Part shown: positions 11,501-18,910 of the stretch, piece after piece | Position numbering within the stretch: position 1 is the stretch's first letter | Layout of the letters: every line of letters begins with the position of its first letter | NCBI GenBank assembly: GCA_003116975.1 | Contig: BGKB01000025.1 | Location: forward strand, 434,001 to 498,000 | DNA: 64,000 nt | Source of the DNA: Aurantiochytrium sp. KH105 | Lineage: Eukaryota > Sar > Bigyra > Thraustochytrida > Thraustochytriidae | Reading direction: 5' to 3' | Notes under the pieces: model-generated | The model's input: the letters and a program-made list of their open reading frames with translations, nothing else | The model's database searches: none | Told to the model about the DNA's origin: nothing | Position numbers and translations under genes: made by a program

Positions 11501-12092
11501 CGACACGATCGACGAGGATGTCGCGGCAAGCGCTGGATAGCACAAAGTTACGGATACCAAGTGCGACGTCAATCTTGTCCACGACACGCAAGGCTCGTGC
11601 GCAGAGCTCTGCGACACGAGCCTCGATACGCGCAGCGAGCACGGTCTCGAGGCTCGGGTGCTTGTCGAGACAAGCTTGGAGTACAGCAGACGCCGCCTGG
11701 CGCAGCTTGAGCGGAACCGGAGCACCGAGAATATGAGTGCATATGCTGATTAGGGCGGCATGGTCTTCGCAATGCATGGCTTCGCCTTGGCGTTGGCAGC
11801 TACATGGGGTCTCGGAATGCGCGGCAAGTGCGCACCATTTTCCGGTTTTCACGGCGCCCTTTGCGCTCGATAGTTTGGCCACGCGACCCAGCAAATGGTC
11901 GGCGTGCAAGAGAGCCTCCACGAGTCTGCGCGCGGCGGACGCGTTGCTGCATTTTGCCACCTGCTGCCAAAGCGCCTCGCGGCTGGGCGTTCTGGAGCCT
12001 CCGGGGCCGTCTTTCGCCGCATAGATGTCGCGACCGTGCGCCGGCACTGGCTGTCTGCCGCGCAGCACGAGTTTGCGGTTTCGCCTCACCAT
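5583..12092 (-). CDS. THADA: THADA/Trm732-like ARM-HEAT protein with an inserted DRAP/RibD-type deaminase domain
   Basis: A single uninterrupted frame of 2169 residues with an ATG start. The scaffold is THADA (yeast Trm732): helical repeats throughout, and the central conserved DUF2428 region at roughly 1380-1680, with the diagnostic FYLRRSVGFASAF, RVHGLNILK and NDNWQVRNSSMMVFARVIQR segments. THADA/Trm732 partners the FTSJ1/Trm7 methyltransferase for 2'-O-methylation of tRNA nucleotide 32. After the conserved YERYVLGEGW motif (about 980-989), residues about 1010-1150 form a deaminase closest by eye to fungal Rib2/DRAP deaminase: YNVGSIIVRE, GFSRELPGNTHAEE, TTMEPCSKRLSGNRPC. Putative zinc ligands are H1059, C1098 and C1108, and the catalytic Glu is E1061; all are present. 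THADA helices resume after about 1190. An acidic linker is at 1240-1270. Human THADA is 1953 residues, so the insertion plus linkers accounts for the extra length. It is probably cytosolic. The substrate of the deaminase is unknown; both a riboflavin-precursor role and an RNA role are open. Confidence 0.9.
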   Translation of the reverse strand: MVRRNRKLVLRGRQPVPAHGRDIYAAKDGPGGSRTPSREALWQQVAKCSNASAARRLVEALLHADHLLGRVAKLSSAKGAVKTGKWCALAAHSETPCSCQRQGEAMHCEDHAALISICTHILGAPVPLKLRQAASAVLQACLDKHPSLETVLAARIEARVAELCARALRVVDKIDVALGIRNFVLSSACRDILVDRVDPGLLLRTLRLLQRDLNIPALAAGPDTALDASVALANAEVPVQALMEYLQAPGACTRIASTGPADREEARGMAQESLFPWVNAAADSDVAAATKSIEMFAGISIVRLDLTFCAPGEVRRAIVKLCEVHSGSQVGGKPTDAVTGAGASAGAGTGAGAGAGADTACSAPNVAASSAAKAHSSSMPSSAAAPAASDSLDDKASENGDPRALVALLAASCTEPAAALLLRNLLACVPRSLLLAADTNTNETAQDNAGTVSERIFAKLMAISEAHVFNATVQGYCLTGLEAWCKLFKQGLHLLEMPALLLWRSHGKKCCLALLDFVLDNWSQGSRKARYYLEPLFNASLEVLEAVAFADPASIPQPFVAERDDALAARGTLLRRLLQEVTLHEPGSQTTNLRAALLAVGRFLEHDGARGLLDVDPNIMPALLRCFEEHGQVFTVSTKLFRDMASNLEEREGLDARPIWLEALLDAITKGDTSAAEQVATRIVPELLSSVSGITCLTLQEALEKRKPALEDQLRLWGALSSAGLRVEFAAFDDNSTSGKSPRSPRSPKAGSPALASTKVVRIPSEAVRHGLEHADDLVQLRAVKLVLCPTKKQRMPSAEVLRLARVVYSCTVHKSVSESCAQGLRRSSQLFFEWISIALVQSRRADDEHVTDKDRAAVLDFLKWFKRTMIEQIYPDMPRERSSMVLSHLSIMFEVFSTSPDICRLEHQDHTFSLLSLVRDVHEQPRTLALQVLRRVPAPLPGLDTWTAVHKLVKWALLLAKSLKVRNARGGSTLLQLVYERYVLGEGWAVGLRGEPTSREDPGIQSRMDVARMHLSCAEAFKCERAEKAYNVGSIIVREADVEILARGFSRELPGNTHAEETAFMKIGGFDEKDEDVDDIARGGAKGTTIYTTMEPCSKRLSGNRPCTSRCIAAGVKRVVVGVREPSKFVECTGTRELREAGLQVDYLTGTDQRLKERCMEPNMFLFPDEGPVEPFQEQASDNFEAEAVGQNLPRDLVARAFLADLIKLYREPGAESCFGLLQAFRNCWEVSESTLRRDPDAWVQVAEDSLNVLNKACELAAAVVCKKQTDADDGSDLDDEDEDMEQLSDDDDGAVDADNSGDNTTTMNAASKEGGSSSRRGDDNLILMDRPIHNNENVVVSDWLVIREVTMCMETIVRTCPLELETDAFVLAAPRVAAIGAVQLQLLIRLRHMGAIRVVGNSFQGIAARLLRLRKSPALSKLPMQWTNYLLHRLEGGLQGFYLRRSVGFASAFLALACAEPRAGRTVLLERMVTRLMLLASNAEDMRIRVHGLNILKMLFEDGSLQHELQEYLPQLLLLSLRGFRNDNWQVRNSSMMVFARVIQRAFGQENMRVSRTMGAVLVNSAFFMQRYGDVFLAVLENLRRIVNEQRLGHNKMGAMDPSLYPMLLILSRLRPAFVSPEGEEEAFVGEHKEAWEAGNKDVLPFLPLLLACASQPHVMARSMASRALASLCPEFRLLDTIREILAMLSDSCASSPPRLGHNHAHGLLLQLTQLLVTIRERKLHTGPRASEAIGALETPLSNALRAVLESCGPSSMVYTATWDALWNFSLLRPRAALSAPILDLAKRAGDSPWQTEDSVALSCRLLASNFLVENLRSEDCRRRLAALRAAKDVATGSSPLAQKVLEAAEHVTLTEAGVFFYPELIARMDLLASSEGQRSPTVAQRLLTMFHSQVCVGEGAQGAVVRALGRYAASQREVQVALAAIIHDCAKPVQSTLLRSAALEALGTSGVLEVSSPSLAFAWRALLALAQDEVDNLRRGALAMAVRQVPSLRALPQCEPLVVRALLRHMFETLDGSAWVEVRAAAWAQCGELHPGPRALAASPRDLGLLKERVFMVEPDNIYAEPLNLLRDVMEAQQHTHDAVVQEAGVQEVLDFPALERLVRETAWPGGVSFHHDAFAHLCRAALAGSRECKARLLRTLDPEGVAPLHPALRRLLVVARKRALE

Positions 12093-12852
12093 CTTCGGCC
12101 TTGTCCGAGGGCCCGAGGTGTCGCGCGCTTCGGCCTCGCGAGGCGTCGGGGTCCCGACCAGGACCGAGACGCGCTGCGCCAGCAGCTGCTGCCACCACCT
12201 CTCGTCCCTCCCGCGAGCTTTCTGCTGATCTTCTGACTCACCGCTCGCTCGCAGGCGCGCCTGCGAGCCTGCGCGCCTGCCTGTCTGCGTGCCTGCGCGT
12301 CTGCCTGCCTGCCTGCCTGCCTGCCTGCCCGCCTGTGCGCTCGATCGTTTCCGCGAGCGAGCGCTCTGCGCCGGACGGCTTTGCTACTACGTGCCGCACG
12401 CTGCTGCGCTGCTGCGCAATTCGAAGATCTCCTTGTTTACTCCTAATCGCTCAACTTGAATGGTCGATGCTCTTGGCTCTTTGCAAGAAGACCAGGCTCT
12501 TTGGTGCCGACGGCATGGGGCGTCCGATGGTGGCACGCGCTGCCAGAATCGAGGTGGCTTGGATGAATGTCATGGATGAAGGAATTACGAGAGGCAGAAA
12601 AACGGAGGCTGAGTGAGTTCTGATTTGTATATTCATGGCAAAGCCCAGAACAGCCGAACATCTATGACTCCGATGGGCCAGTCATCACTGTGACAAAAGA
12701 CAATCTAACTGCATAAACTACGTGTTATAATCTACTTTTCTTCTCTTTCTTCCTTGTCTTGTTCAAATGCAGACAAGACCAGTTTCTCTCTCTCTCTGTC
12801 TCTTGCGCGCGCGCGCGCTCGCTCGCTCCCGCATCTCGCATAAATCTTCTTT
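12093..12852. promoter_or_regulatory. THADA promoter/leader and 3' flank of the DUF2252 gene
   Basis: This region lies upstream of the minus-strand THADA-like gene and downstream of the minus-strand DUF2252 gene. It holds a CCTG tandem tract (about 12297-12330), a TCTC/GCGC tract at about 12785-12830, and otherwise GC-rich sequence. In the THADA sense direction 12268-12348 contains almost no T. No further gene is supported. Confidence 0.5.
12297..12330. repeat. CCTG tetranucleotide repeat
   Basis: About eight CCTG units, preceded by related CCTGCG and CCTGTCTG variants, 200-240 bp upstream of the THADA start codon. Confidence 0.8.
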
Positions 12853-14634
12853 TTACGAGCAGCTATGCGGCCTTTCGCCTCCGTTGAGGAGCTTGTAGGA
12901 CGTCTTCGTGTCACGACGCGGGTTGACGAAGCTGCGCAAAAGCTTCCACGCTTTGATCTCGCGGTTGGTCTCCTCAATGGCAAATTGATGGACCTGGTTC
13001 GTGAAGTTTTGCACGCCAACGTTCTTGTGCAAATACGTCTGAATCTGAGAACAAATCTCCTTGTCAACGGCCGACTGGGCGTGCGGCTCGCACTCGTGGT
13101 TGTTACAGCGCGCACGAATGTGGTAGAGAGCGAGGGCGCGACCGCCGTGCGCAGAGTATTGAATGTACTCGTCCTTGCTGAGCTTCTCGAGATTGACATC
13201 GACATTGTGCTTGGACTTTTCGCGAATAATGTACGACTTGTCGCGAAAGGTAGTCCAGCCATAAAACAGGTTCGTGTAGGGCCACGCGGAGCGCTCAGCG
13301 TCCACGGCGCGCTTTCCCTCTTGCGAGGCGGTATAAGAGTAGCGAAAGAACACTTGAAGGACGGAGTTGACCTCCTCCTTCATTTCGAGGATAATGTAGC
13401 CGTGCTTTTGCGACTCGTAGCGGCCCTTGATGAGCAGGTAAAATCGGTTGAGACCAATCGAGCCCGTGCCGCTGCCTTCCTTGCGCGCGACGGCGACAAC
13501 CTTGTAGAACTTGCCGTCGTTGGGAAATTTGGCCAGCGCCGCGACACCGTGGTACAAATAGGCGTCGACGGACTCCTGAAACTCGGGGATGAGGCTCTCG
13601 TTGACGGGGTGGATTTTGTCGGTCTTGATGAAGCGGTCATTTTTGAGGTCGATGGACATTTTGTCTTCGAGGAAATGAAGTGTCTCCTCTTTCGATTCAC
13701 GGTCGCGTGACTTTTTGAAGAGGTCTTTGATAAGGGAAGCGTGGCCCTCGACGTAGCGGCCATGCTCAATAAAGCGCTCCGTGTTTGCAAACTCGCAGTT
13801 CGGGTGGTCGACAAGAGTGGAGACATAGGCCTCGACAAAGGCGCGCGCGGCGTTCGAGTGGTCCTCGTCTGCCCAAGCCCGAGCTACGGACCCAAGCGCA
13901 AATCCTGTGGCGCCGCGCTTGACGTCCCAGCTAAAGGGCGTCGTGAAGGACTGGTCAAAGTCGTTGACGCCCCAGACGAGATCGCCGTTGGCCTGGACCA
14001 TGACCCCAAAGTTCTCTGGGTGGCAGTCTCCGTTCGAGTACACGCGAGGCATGGTGAGTCGCTTCGCCGCGAATTGCGGGTCGGAGCACATCATGTTGTA
14101 ATCGAAGAAAGCGGCGGCGCCGCGGAAAAAGACAAAGGCGGTGTTGTCCGCGATCTTTTCGATCTTGGAGTTGACCGCCTCGAGGTTTTTACCGCCTTGG
14201 AGCGCGGCGGCGCAGTTTTCGATCTGAAAGGCCGCGCGCAGTCGCGGAAGGCCATGCTGGGAGCATTCCACGAGCGGCAGGTACTGGTTGGCGCACCACC
14301 CGGCGCAGAGGCTGTTGTTGCGGCTCGAGAGGGTGTGGTTGTGGTCTTCGTCCCCAGCCCCGTAGGCCTCGACTCCGTCGTAGAAATCAGTCGCGACGGC
14401 GTCCATGAGCGCGGCGTCGCTGGTGTTGCTGGGCATTGCCATCTCCATGTCCAAGGTCGCGCCGATCCCGAAGATGTCCGCTTCCGCGGGGCTGACGGTC
14501 ACGGTCTCCTCATGGCCGCGTCCGTTCCTGGCGACTACGACGCACAGGAAGACCGCCGCGGCGCCGGCGCCCGCTGCCCACGCGAGCGCGCGCGAGCGGC
14601 GCCGCGGGGGCGTCGGCCCCACGCGGGTGTACAT
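12853..14634 (-). CDS. Membrane-anchored DUF2252 family protein
   Basis: A 593-residue protein. The frame is open to 14775, but the only upstream initiation-like codon is TTG; the first ATG is at 14634. A basic cytosolic N-terminus with a proline/arginine stretch is followed by one hydrophobic helix (about residues 17-36), giving a type II membrane topology or an uncleaved signal. The rest is a DUF2252 domain: FVFFRGAAAFFDYNMM, then SNGDCHPENFGVMV, then GVNDFDQSF and a PFSWDVKRGATGFALGSVA segment. These resemble the GDxHxxNFG and NDFDxxxxxPxxWDxKR signatures of this family, which has a protein-kinase-like fold and no assigned reaction. Three Asn-x-Ser/Thr sites near residues 110-145 and several cysteines fit a luminal or extracellular C-terminal domain. 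The same start region faces the Sec14-GOLD gene. Function is unknown. Confidence 0.8.
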   Translation of the reverse strand: MYTRVGPTPPRRRSRALAWAAGAGAAAVFLCVVVARNGRGHEETVTVSPAEADIFGIGATLDMEMAMPSNTSDAALMDAVATDFYDGVEAYGAGDEDHNHTLSSRNNSLCAGWCANQYLPLVECSQHGLPRLRAAFQIENCAAALQGGKNLEAVNSKIEKIADNTAFVFFRGAAAFFDYNMMCSDPQFAAKRLTMPRVYSNGDCHPENFGVMVQANGDLVWGVNDFDQSFTTPFSWDVKRGATGFALGSVARAWADEDHSNAARAFVEAYVSTLVDHPNCEFANTERFIEHGRYVEGHASLIKDLFKKSRDRESKEETLHFLEDKMSIDLKNDRFIKTDKIHPVNESLIPEFQESVDAYLYHGVAALAKFPNDGKFYKVVAVARKEGSGTGSIGLNRFYLLIKGRYESQKHGYIILEMKEEVNSVLQVFFRYSYTASQEGKRAVDAERSAWPYTNLFYGWTTFRDKSYIIREKSKHNVDVNLEKLSKDEYIQYSAHGGRALALYHIRARCNNHECEPHAQSAVDKEICSQIQTYLHKNVGVQNFTNQVHQFAIEETNREIKAWKLLRSFVNPRRDTKTSYKLLNGGERPHSCS

Positions 14635-15225
14635 CTCCCCGCCGCTGCTGCTCGCTGCCGCTGCCGCTGCGCTGCTGCCGCTGCTCCCTCCCGCGAGCTC
14701 CAGCTTTCGGGCTTTGCTCGAGCGGCTTTGCTGCGACAGTGAGTGACTCAGATGGAGGCTCCCAAGGCGTCGCAAAGCGCAGGCAGCTCGCTCGCTAGCT
14801 TCAGATAGAGAGATGGCTCGCTCGCTAGCTCGCTAGCTGCAGCGGCAGCAGGTCTGCCTCGGCGGCACGGCCTCCACACAATCCGCTCTGGCGGCGGAGA
14901 AGCTCCGCGAGAAGGCCCGCGGCGGCCTGCGTTTATGCAGTAGTGTGTTTGTCGCTCCCCAGACTGTCAGCGAGCGAGCGGTGCGGTGGCATCGAGCGTG
15001 CAGGTGCCCCGAGGCTGCGCGTTGGTACAAGTTACAAGCAAGTTTGCCGCGGCCCGAGTCACTGTCACAGTCACGCGAGGCGACGACCGGCAGGCAGGCG
15101 TCGCTGGGCTGGCTGTCAGCGTCTGCGTGCCGCGCCGCGGCCATTGGTCTCCTCTCCTCGCAGGAGGTCGACAGCCGTCGCAGATGGCATGGCCTGACGC
15201 ACGCGGAGAGGGATGCGGACGAAGC

Positions 15226-15292
<67 letters not shown>

Positions 15293-16162
15293 GGCTGGCA
15301 GCGGCCGCGCTTTCGTAAGTCGGGGCGACAAAAGTATCCTTCGCCTCAATCTTGGCCTCAACCTGCAGCTCACCGCGGCCACTGGCGTCGTGCTGTGAGG
15401 CGGATCATCAGGACGCATGTGATGCTGCTGATGCAGAATGCAGCACTGACGGAGTCAAAGGCAGTGCATTGCAAGAGAGAGAGAGACGTGAGGGACATGG
15501 AGGCAGGGCGCCGTGCCGAGGCAGGGCTCACTTCGTTCACTTCACCTCACTTCACTCTCGAGGCTCATCCTCCCCACCCCAAAAGTGCCAGGGACCAGGT
15601 CTACTTGCCGCGCCTCGCGTGCTCGCAAGCTTGCCCTGCCCTGCCTCGCCTCGCCTCGCCTTGCCTGTCTGCAGCTGTCTGCAGCTGTCTGCATCTGCAG
15701 CTGGCCGCGGAGGTTCCTGGCGTGCTCGACGAAAGCACGCCGCCGCTGCCTGCGCTCGCTCTTTGCACAGTCTCTTTTGTTGTGGTTGTCTGCCCAGCCA
15801 GGGTCCGGTCCGGGGCCAGGACACCTCGGCGGCGGCCGCTCCGGGCTGGCCGGCGCCGCCCTTGCCCGCCCTTCCCCGCGCCGCCCGCCTCCTGGTTCTC
15901 CGGCGATGGCGGCCGGCGAGGCGCGGCGCGGCGAGCAGCAGCAGCGGCCGCCTCAGAAGGCGCGCGAACGAACGCAGCTGCGGCATGCCAGCAGCGGCGC
16001 CCGCCCTCTCTGTGTCCCCGTGGGTCCGAAGCGGTTCGAACCCGGTGCTGCCTGAGCCAGACAGACAGAGACACAGACAGACAGACGGAGGGACAGACAG
16101 AGCCCGAAGCGAGCGAGCCCGAAGCGAAGCGAGCGAGCGAGCGCGGCGCGGAGCAGAGCAGC
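14635..16162. promoter_or_regulatory. Divergent promoter region of the DUF2252 and Sec14-GOLD genes
   Basis: This 1.5 kb region between two opposed starts is unusually repeat-rich: CTAG/CTCG tandem motifs at 14790-14840, a pure CTG array at 15228-15291, TCTGCAGC repeats near 15660-15705, and a CAGA tract at 16059-16100. The 61 nt next to the DUF2252 start and the 109 nt next to the Sec14 start contain no T on their respective sense strands. Open frames through it are low-complexity and are not proposed as genes. Confidence 0.55.
15228..15291. repeat. CTG trinucleotide repeat, about 21 units
   Basis: An uninterrupted GCT/CTG run in the non-coding region between the DUF2252 and Sec14-GOLD genes. 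It would encode poly-Leu, poly-Cys or poly-Ala in one strand's frames, but no gene is supported there. Confidence 0.95.
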
Positions 16163-17817
16163 ATGGCGGGCGCGGGGGAGGACGCCGCGCGGGAGGGCGC
16201 GCAGCTGTACGTGCGGAGCGGGCAGGCGCGGGGGCGGAGGCCGGGCGGCCGCGCGAGCGACCGGCGCGATCCGACCGAGGCCCAGAGGCCTGACGCGGAA
16301 ACGAGGTTCTGGATGGAGGAGCGCGACGGCGACACGCTGGCGACGGCGGGGCCGAGCCGCACGAGGAGAGCCAAGGCAGGGCGCGCGGAGGCAGGCGGGC
16401 AGGCAGGCAGGCAGGCAGGGGGGACACCGTGTGGAGGGAATGATGACGGGCCGACTGACTGACTGGCTGGCTGACTGGCTGACGTACGTGCGGACGACGC
16501 TGACGCTGGCGAGGTGCGCAGCAAGAAGCAGATCGAGGAACGCGCCGCGGAAAAAGGACTCGACCTGAACGTCATCTGCTTCAAGAAGGAGCCCCTCGAC
16601 GACGCTTTGCAGAGGTTCCTGCAGGCGCGCAAGTTCGACCTCGAGAACACGCTTCAATGCATCGAGGACGCCATTCGATGGAGGTCCGAAAACGCGTCCA
16701 AGTGGGTCGCCGAGGGCAAGTCCGCGTGCCTTCAGGCAGACGAGCTCGAGGTCAAGCAGTTCTACAGAGGGGGTTATGCCGGACATTGCAAGGAAGGTAG
16801 GCCGTAAGTTTTCACTGCCGCCACCACCACCACCACCACCACCACCACCACCACCACTACCCGCAACAGCTATCAAGCGATCTGCACAGCCAGCTCTGTG
16901 CAGAGCAGTTTCGGAAACAGAAAAGACTGACCAGCCGCCCTTCCCTCCGTCCCTCCCTTTTACCCGACGTTGTCGCTCGCCAACTTTGATCCTCTTCCTT
17001 TTCGCGCAGTATCTGGTACGAGCAGACGGGCAGCGTCGACCTCACCGCTCTGCACTGCTTGACGACGAATGAAAAATTCACAAAGTACCACGTATGTCTG
17101 ATGGAAGAGCTCCAAGACAAGTACGCCGAGAGCACGGAGCTCTTTCAGCGCACCATCAACAAGACGCTTTCGATTCTTGACCTGCGCGGACTCACCATGG
17201 CCAAGCTTAACTCGGACACGCTCAACTTTGTCAAGTGCGTTGCTGAAGTCGATAGCAACAATTATCCGGAAACCATGGGAAAGATGCTTATCATTAATGC
17301 CCCGGCCATTTTCCAGGTCACATGGAAGATGATCAAGGGATTCCTCGATCCCCGTACGGTCAGCAAAATCGAGATTTTTGGCGACGAAAAATCCTGGAAA
17401 GCCAGACTCGCTGAACTCGTTGAGCAGGACCAGCTCCCAGCAGAGCTTGGCGGCACAGGGCCTCCGTGCCTTTCTCTGGAAAACCCCTTTACGGAAAAGG
17501 AGATGGCGAGTGGAACCAGCGTCGAGGAAGTCTTGTCTGTTAAATCGGGCGACTTCATCACGTATCGCTTCTTCACGAGGCCCGCGGGCAATATCACGTT
17601 CAAGCTCGTGTTCAAACCTACGGAAAACGCACAGGAGCCCGTCGAACTTGTCCCTTCGCGTGCCTTTACCGAGGCAGAATGTAGTAATGGCTCGGTTGTC
17701 AGCGGTACGGTCGACTGTCCGGCGGATGGCGAGATTCAGGCCGTGTGGGAGCATCCCAACTGGTGGTCTCGCACCTTGCTTTACCGCGTCTTTAAGGAGG
17801 AAGCCAAGAAGGCTTGA
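16163..17817 (+). CDS. Sec14-like phosphatidylinositol-transfer protein with GOLD domain, three exons
   Basis: Proposed join 16163-16210, 16514-16803, 17010-17817, giving 381 residues. The second intron is clear: donor GTAAGT at 16804, acceptor CGCAG ending 17009, and splicing restores the conserved KEGRPIWYEQTGSVDL segment across the junction. The first exon is less sure: ATG at 16163, donor GTGCGG at 16211, acceptor GGCGAG ending 16513; it keeps frame, and there is no ATG in the second exon upstream of the domain. Domains: CRAL-TRIO N-terminal helices (LQRFLQARKFDLENTLQCI), the CRAL-TRIO lipid-binding lobe (NNYPETMGKMLIINAPAIF, then WKMIKGFLDPRTVSKI) and a C-terminal GOLD-type beta sandwich (about 265-381). 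It is expected to exchange phosphatidylinositol and a second lipid at Golgi or endosomal membranes. The leader is T-free for 109 nt. Confidence 0.82.
16821..16857. repeat. CCA repeat inside Sec14-GOLD intron 2
   Basis: About 12 CCA units near the 5' end of the 206-bp intron 16804-17009. Confidence 0.9.
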
Positions 17818-18910
17818 ACTGAAAGAAATTGCGTTCGCGCCATGACCCTGCCTGAAGTTTTCTTTTCTTTACCCAACGGTGCGCAAACAAGGTAAGGGTA
17901 TCTGTCGCGCACAGGGAGATACTCCGTCCCGTGTGCGTGTACACCTCGTAGATTCCTGACTCAGCGAACAGATCTGTAAACAATGAACAGAGATGCCCTA
18001 ATTGCACTCTCTATTTGGGATCATTGACTAATATCGAGTGGTCCATGGCCGCGCGGCAACGTTTGCTGTTCATCCTCGCTTGACCAAGTATCTACGAGCG
18101 AACGCTGATAGAGAGGAATGATTTCGTTCATTCGTTCGTTTGTTTGAAGCATACATTCAATGCGTGAGCTTCGTTCTCCCATAATTATGAATATCATGAT
18201 CTTCCCAGTGTATCAATCGCGAAATGGCTACCACGACGCAAGCGCGAGCCTTCTTCCGCACCATTTTAAAAATTAATTCCACGTCGAGTATGAGATGGAG
18301 TAAAATGCATGCAGAAACACATGCAGATGCAGATACTTATGCTGATGACTGTCTTTTTCAATAATGGAGATCTCTCCAACCTAAGGGACACTTGTCAGTC
18401 TGCAGCCGATATGGCCGTCCTCCACCGCCACAAAGTTTACGCCTCGCTCTGCGAACGTCTCAGAGCTCGTAAATAATTGACAAAAAGCAGGGCCTTACTG
18501 TTAGGCTATTATCGAGCAAAACTCCAATCTCGTGTGCGAGCGAGCGCGCCGGCAGGTGGACGCGCGCGTGCGCGGCGAGGCCGTGCGCTGTCGCGCAGTC
18601 GTGCACAAAGGCGCGTTCTGCCGCGAAGACTGAGGCCGGGGCCGGCCGGCAACGGAAGAGCGCATTTGTGTTGTCGGAGGCGCAACCTCTTCGCCAGCGC
18701 ACTAACCACCGGACGAGGCGCGAGGCTTGCTGGTTGAGGACTCACGCATAGTCAAGCCAATCAAACGTTTCGCGCGCGCGCACGAGCGAAAGCACGCGAT
18801 TTATAGAGGGTAAAGGTGTGGCGCGCATCACGACGTACTAGAGCGGCGCGGCAGCGGCAGCGGCAGCGGCGGCGGCGACGGCAACAAGTAACGAGGTGTC
18901 AATAGAAAAC
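17818..18910. promoter_or_regulatory. Intergenic region upstream of the DOT1 gene
   Basis: About 1.1 kb without a supportable gene. The first half (to about 18400) is moderately AT-rich and holds TTCG/TTTG repeats near 18125-18150. The second half is GC-rich. A TATA-like TTTATAGAGGG occurs at about 18800, roughly 110 bp before the DOT1 start, followed by a GCGGCA tandem tract at 18846-18880. Confidence 0.45.

Noticed and set aside
16020-16060. GGTTCGAACCCGG, a possible tRNA T-loop
   Set aside because: The flanking bases do not form a T stem, acceptor stem or anticodon arm.
15213-16462. Long open frames (up to 505 codons) across the DUF2252/Sec14 intergenic region, some ending in poly-Cys, poly-Leu or poly-Ala
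   Set aside because: They are products of the CTG array and GC-rich repeats, exist in several frames on both strands, and match no family.
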